This document shows, in pieces, positions 6,334 to 9,403 of a stretch of 9,403 bases of DNA. Source of the stretch: Pelomonas sp041914785 (lineage in GTDB: Bacteria > Pseudomonadota > Gammaproteobacteria > Burkholderiales > Burkholderiaceae_C); NCBI GenBank assembly GCA_041914785.1, contig JAYSCT010000151.1, positions 1 to 9,403 on the forward strand. Direction: 5' to 3'. Within the stretch, counting starts at the first letter, position 1. Each line of letters starts with the position of its first letter. A model generated the notes under the pieces. That model had not been told where the DNA came from. It searched no databases and saw only the letters and a list, made by a program, of their open reading frames with translations. Made by a program: the position numbers and the translations under genes.

Positions 6334-7979
6334 TGCGACGCCTCGCCCTTGCTCTCGCCCTGCTGGCCGCCGCGGCACTGACCGCCTGCGGCAAGCGCGA
6401 CGACCGCGCCCCCGCGCAGACCCCGCCCGCCGCGGCGAAGGCCACGCTGCAGGTGCTGGCCACCAGCGACCTGAAGGACATCGAGCCGCTGGCCGCGCAG
6501 ATCGAGGCGGCCACCGGCGTGGCCGTGAAGTTCCGCTTCGGCGGCACGATGGAGAGCACGCAGGAGGTGCTGAGCGGCTCGACCGCCGACGCCGCCTGGT
6601 TCGCCAACGCCAAGTACCTGCTCAGCGACGCCGCCGGCCAGGGCCGCGTGAAGCTGCAGGAAAAGATCATGCTGTCGCCCATTGCCGTGGGTGTCAGCGA
6701 GAGCGACGCGGCCCGCTTCGGCTGGAACAAGCCCGACGCGCGGCTCACCTGGGCCGACATCACCAAGGCCGCCAAGCGCGGCGAGCTGCGCTACGCGCTC
6801 AGCAACCCGGCGACGAGCAACCAGGGCTTCATGGCGCTGCTGGGCGTCGTCGCGGCCGCGGGCGGCAAGGGCGAGGCGCTCACCGCCGCGGACGTGGACC
6901 GCCAGGCCATTGCCGACTTCCTGACCGGCTACAAGATCGTGGGCGACAACTCCACGTATCTCGCCGAGCAGTTCGCCAAGCAGCAGGGCACGCGCGCCAA
7001 CGCCTTCATCAACTACGAGAGCTGGCTGCTCAGCCTGAACGCCAGCGGCAAGCTGCGCGAGAAGCTGCACCTGATCTACCCGTTCGAGGGCGTGTCCACG
7101 GCGGACTACCCGTTCATGCTGTTGAACGACGCCAAGCGCGCCGACTACCTGAAGGTCGTCGAGTACCTGAAGGGCGACACGGCCCAGCTGTGGCTGGCGC
7201 GCCAGACGCTGCGCCGGCCGATGAAGGCCGAGCTGGCCGCCCAGGTGGCCGACCTGCTGCCCGCGCGCGGCGTGCAGGTGGAGCTGCCGTTCTCGCCCGA
7301 CCGGCAGCTGGCCGACGGCCTCATCGACGCCTACCTGAACGAGTTCCGCAAGCCCATCGCGAGCACCTTCGTGCTGGACACCAGCGGCAGCATGCAGGGC
7401 CAGCGGCGCGAGCAGCTGGTGGAGGCCATCCACTACCTGGCCGGCGCCGACGTGTCGCTGACCGGCCGCGTCGCCAAGCTGACCAACCGCGAGAAGCTGT
7501 GGTTCCTGCCGTTCAGCGACCGGCCGCGCGAGCCGGTGCTGTTCGAGATCCCGGCCGGCACGCGCGTCGCCAAGGGCGTCGCGCCGCAGGCCGACACCGA
7601 CGCCAAGAAGGCCGAGCTGCAACGCGTGCGCGACGCCGCCGACGCGCTGCGCATGAACGGCGGCACGGCGCTGTACGACTCGGTGCTGGCCGCGCTGAAC
7701 CACATGCTGGAGCAGCGCAAGCTCCACCCGGACTACCAGTACTCGGTGGTGGCCTTCACCGACGGCAAGAACACCGTGGGCCGCAACCTGGAGGCCTTCA
7801 AGCAGGCCTACGAGCAGCTGCCCGAGGACGTGCGCGGCATCCCCGTCTTCATGGTGTTGTACGGCGACGCGGCCGAGGCCGACCTGAAGCAGCTCGTGAG
7901 CATCACCGGCGGCCGCGTGTTCGATGCGCGCAAGACGCCGCTGTACGCGGTGTTCAAAGACATTCGCAGCTACCAATGA
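6330..7979 (+). CDS. Lipoprotein with type-2 solute-binding domain fused to a vWA domain
   Basis: A 549-residue predicted lipoprotein. Basic MMRR, hydrophobic core and lipobox LTAC put the lipidated cysteine at C20. Residues about 38-315 form an extracellular solute-binding fold: TLQVLATSDLKDIEPLAAQIEAATG (39-63), FGGTMESTQ (70-78), WADITKAAKRGELRYALSNPATSNQGF (141-167), FINYESWLL (226-234), and IYPFEGVSTADYPFMLLN (249-266). Residues about 344-545 form a von Willebrand A domain with an intact metal site: D350-x-S352-x-S354 in LDTSGSM, T446 in NGGTALYD, D478 in FTDGKN. It should bind a divalent metal and a protein partner at the periplasmic face. Two ATGs at 6330 and 6333 are possible; the first overlaps the previous stop. 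The stop overlaps the XpaC-like gene (ATGA). NCBI-style naming would be 'substrate-binding and vWA domain-containing protein'; the ligand is unknown. Confidence 0.92.
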   Translation: MMRRLALALALLAAAALTACGKRDDRAPAQTPPAAAKATLQVLATSDLKDIEPLAAQIEAATGVAVKFRFGGTMESTQEVLSGSTADAAWFANAKYLLSDAAGQGRVKLQEKIMLSPIAVGVSESDAARFGWNKPDARLTWADITKAAKRGELRYALSNPATSNQGFMALLGVVAAAGGKGEALTAADVDRQAIADFLTGYKIVGDNSTYLAEQFAKQQGTRANAFINYESWLLSLNASGKLREKLHLIYPFEGVSTADYPFMLLNDAKRADYLKVVEYLKGDTAQLWLARQTLRRPMKAELAAQVADLLPARGVQVELPFSPDRQLADGLIDAYLNEFRKPIASTFVLDTSGSMQGQRREQLVEAIHYLAGADVSLTGRVAKLTNREKLWFLPFSDRPREPVLFEIPAGTRVAKGVAPQADTDAKKAELQRVRDAADALRMNGGTALYDSVLAALNHMLEQRKLHPDYQYSVVAFTDGKNTVGRNLEAFKQAYEQLPEDVRGIPVFMVLYGDAAEADLKQLVSITGGRVFDARKTPLYAVFKDIRSYQ

Positions 7980-8626
7980 GCGCCTTGTTCCGATGGCTCA
8001 ACGCACCGGCCAACTGGTGCGGCCTGCTCGCCGCCACCGGCGTGCTGGTGCTGAAGGCGCTGGGCCTGCTCGGCGGCCTGGGCCTCGGCGTGGCCGCGCT
8101 GGGCTACGCGGGCGGCCTCGTCGTCGGCGCAATGTGGTGGGGCTGGCCCAGTACCAAGGAAGCCGAATGGGAGGCGCTGCAGTTCAAGGACGAAGGCGAC
8201 GCCCGCGAGGCGATGGGCCGCGCCTTGAGCGGCGTGCGCCGGCTCACCGAGCACAACCCCGGCAACCGCATCCCGGGCCCGCTGGCCACGCGCATCCAGC
8301 ACCTGTGCGCCAAGCTCGAAGGCCTGCTGGACCAGTGGGAGCGCAGCCAGGGCCAGCTGCCGCTGCAGGAAAGCTTCCATGCGCGCCACATCGCCATCAG
8401 CTACCTGCCCGATGCACTGAACACCTACCTCAGCATCCCGCCGCAGTTCGCGACGAAGAAGCTGCTCAGCAACGGCATGACGGCGCAGGCCACCTTCGAG
8501 GGCGTGCTGACGGAGCTGGAGGCCAAGGTCGAGCAGCTGGGCGACGACCTGGCCGGGCAGGACGCCCAGGCCTTCCTGCGCCACAGCGAATTCCTCAAAC
8601 AGAAGTTCGGAGCCAAGCAACCATGA
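7976..8626 (+). CDS. XpaC-like membrane protein (5-bromo-4-chloroindolyl phosphate hydrolysis family)
   Basis: A 216-residue protein with a hydrophobic N-terminal hairpin (about 14-34 and 36-56, Gly/Leu-rich, ending VGAMWWGW) followed by a charged helical cytoplasmic region. The body matches the XpaC pattern: a helical segment around EAMGRALSGVRRL (78-90), IQHLCAKLEGLLDQW (107-121), and the family-like YLPDALNTYLSIP (143-155), ending in predicted coiled coil with TELEAKVEQLGDDLAGQDAQAFLRHSEFLKQKF. XpaC was named for hydrolysis of a chromogenic phosphate in Bacillus, but its molecular activity is poorly established, and no classical phosphatase motif is visible here. The strongest support is position: it overlaps by ATGA with a TelA-family gene, and xpaC next to a TelA homologue (yaaN) is also the B. 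subtilis arrangement. It may anchor TelA to the membrane (inference). Confidence 0.82.
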   Translation: MSALFRWLNAPANWCGLLAATGVLVLKALGLLGGLGLGVAALGYAGGLVVGAMWWGWPSTKEAEWEALQFKDEGDAREAMGRALSGVRRLTEHNPGNRIPGPLATRIQHLCAKLEGLLDQWERSQGQLPLQESFHARHIAISYLPDALNTYLSIPPQFATKKLLSNGMTAQATFEGVLTELEAKVEQLGDDLAGQDAQAFLRHSEFLKQKFGAKQP

Positions 8627-9403
8627 GCGACACCACGACGACCACCCAACCCGCCTTCACGCTGACGCCACCGGAGGTCATCACCCCGGTCGAGGCGCCG
8701 CAGGCCGTCGAGGCCGTGCCGCTGAAGCCCGAACTCGCCACGCAGGTGGACGAGCAGGTGCGCCGCTTCATCGACGCACTGGAGAAGGAAGACCTGCACA
8801 GCGAGCCGTTCAAGCAGAAGCTCGACAGCGCCTTCCAGCTCGGCCGGCAGGAGATCAGCCTCGCCGCCAGCCTGATGCAGGGCAGCCTGATGCAGCGCAA
8901 CTTCGTCGGCGCGACGGACACGCCGGCCTACCAGGCCATCAACGCCATCCGCGCGCAGCTCGACGAGCTGAACCCCGGCAAGGACGGCGACCTGCTGCAG
9001 CCGCGCAAGCTGCTGGGGCTGATCCCGTTCGGCAACAAGCTGGAAGCCTACTTCCGCAAGTTCGAGAGCGCCGCCAGCCAGCTGCAGACCAGCATGACGC
9101 AGCTCTACGCGGCCAAGGACGGCATCCAGAAGGACGTCATCGACATCGAGGCCACGCGCACCAAGCTGTGGGACGCGATGCAGTCCCTCGCCGCCGCCGC
9201 ACGCTTCGCCCGCACGCTGGACACGCGGCTGGCCGAGCGCGTCGAGCAGCTGAAAGGCACGGACCCGCTGAAGGCCAAGGCACTGGAGCAGGAGGTGCTG
9301 TTCTACGCGCGCCAGAACCTCGCCGACATCCAGACCCAGCAAGCCGTCTGCGTGAACGGCTACCTGGCGCTGGACGTGCTGAAGAAGACCGGCCGCGAAA
9401 TGA
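8623..9403 (+). CDS. TelA-family toxic anion resistance protein, 3' end outside window
   Basis: The first 260 codons of a TelA/KlaA-type protein; family members are usually close to 400 residues, so roughly a third is missing. The frame has no stop at the right edge. After a low-complexity N-terminus (Thr, Pro, Ala; 1-35), the family body begins. It includes DALEKEDLHSEPFKQKLDSAF (51-71), LMQRNFVG (89-96), the diagnostic LLGLIPFGNKLEAYFRKFESAASQL (130-154), and long amphipathic helices with VIDIEATRTKLWDAMQSL (172-189) and VLFYARQNLADIQTQQAVCVNGYLAL (225-250). No transmembrane segment is seen, so it should be cytoplasmic or peripheral. The family is tied to tellurite resistance on plasmids and to cell-envelope antibiotic stress in Gram-positives; the biochemical function is unknown. 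The ATG overlaps the XpaC-like stop by four bases. It probably ends, or continues, the operon beyond the window. Confidence 0.93.
   Translation, partial: MSDTTTTTQPAFTLTPPEVITPVEAPQAVEAVPLKPELATQVDEQVRRFIDALEKEDLHSEPFKQKLDSAFQLGRQEISLAASLMQGSLMQRNFVGATDTPAYQAINAIRAQLDELNPGKDGDLLQPRKLLGLIPFGNKLEAYFRKFESAASQLQTSMTQLYAAKDGIQKDVIDIEATRTKLWDAMQSLAAAARFARTLDTRLAERVEQLKGTDPLKAKALEQEVLFYARQNLADIQTQQAVCVNGYLALDVLKKTGREM

Noticed and set aside
5017..6378. 453-codon minus-strand open frame over the binding-protein-like gene
   Set aside because: Arg/His/Gln/Leu-rich composition without motifs, opposite a gene with a signal anchor and ribosome site.
6327..7976. 549-codon open frame on the minus strand
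   Set aside because: It mirrors the solute-binding/vWA gene exactly codon for codon on the other strand and has no recognisable fold; GC-driven shadow.
5209..7979. Possible ABC importer because of two solute-binding domains
   Set aside because: No permease or ATP-binding subunit follows; the neighbours are vWA, XpaC and TelA proteins.
1..9403. Search for CRISPR arrays, tRNA/rRNA genes, insertion sequences, integrases or attachment sites
   Set aside because: No regularly spaced repeats, no RNA gene signatures, no transposase or integrase motifs, and coding density leaves little room for them.

Overview
The window is a gene-dense, very GC-rich stretch (C/G at nearly every third codon position) of the kind seen in Burkholderiales (betaproteobacteria such as the Roseateles/Rubrivivax/Leptothrix group). 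The assignment rests on composition and protein style only; no rRNA or marker gene is present. There are ten protein-coding genes, almost no intergenic space, and no RNA genes, insertion sequences, CRISPR arrays or phage genes.

Region 1 (1-1577, +): the C-terminal two AAA+ modules of a classical-clade AAA ATPase. Its reading frame is open to the left edge. Its 3' end overlaps the oppositely transcribed gene by 95 bases.

Region 2 (1483-3676, -): a three-gene operon read leftward: a questin-oxidase-like (DUF4243) protein, an XRE/cupin regulator, then a GNAT acetyltransferase. The joints are a 1-base TGATG overlap and a 4-base ATGA overlap.

Region 3 (3677-5045): soxR, the [2Fe-2S] redox sensor of the MerR family, is divergent from the questin-oxidase operon. 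Fpr (ferredoxin/flavodoxin-NADP+ reductase) lies downstream of soxR on the same strand. Between soxR and the questin-oxidase gene is a promoter with the MerR/SoxR layout: a TTGACT -35, a 19-base spacer filled by a SoxR-like dyad, and a weak -10, pointing at the questin-oxidase gene. Regions 2 and 3 together read as a redox-cycling/quinone response module: SoxR senses, the questin-oxidase-like enzyme may open quinone rings, and Fpr handles NADPH/ferredoxin redox balance.

Region 4 (5209-9403, +): a four-gene operon with every joint an ATGA overlap. It encodes a membrane-anchored solute-binding-protein-like protein, a lipoprotein fusing a type-2 solute-binding domain to a von Willebrand A (vWA) domain, an XpaC-like membrane protein, and a TelA-family 'toxic anion resistance' protein cut by the right edge. 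It has two binding-protein folds but no permease or transport ATPase in view, so it does not look like an ABC importer. It is better read as an envelope sensing or scaffold system joined to the XpaC-TelA pair. This operon is the best candidate for an under-described system here. The 163-base gap before it holds several stem-loops, including a candidate terminator for fpr.
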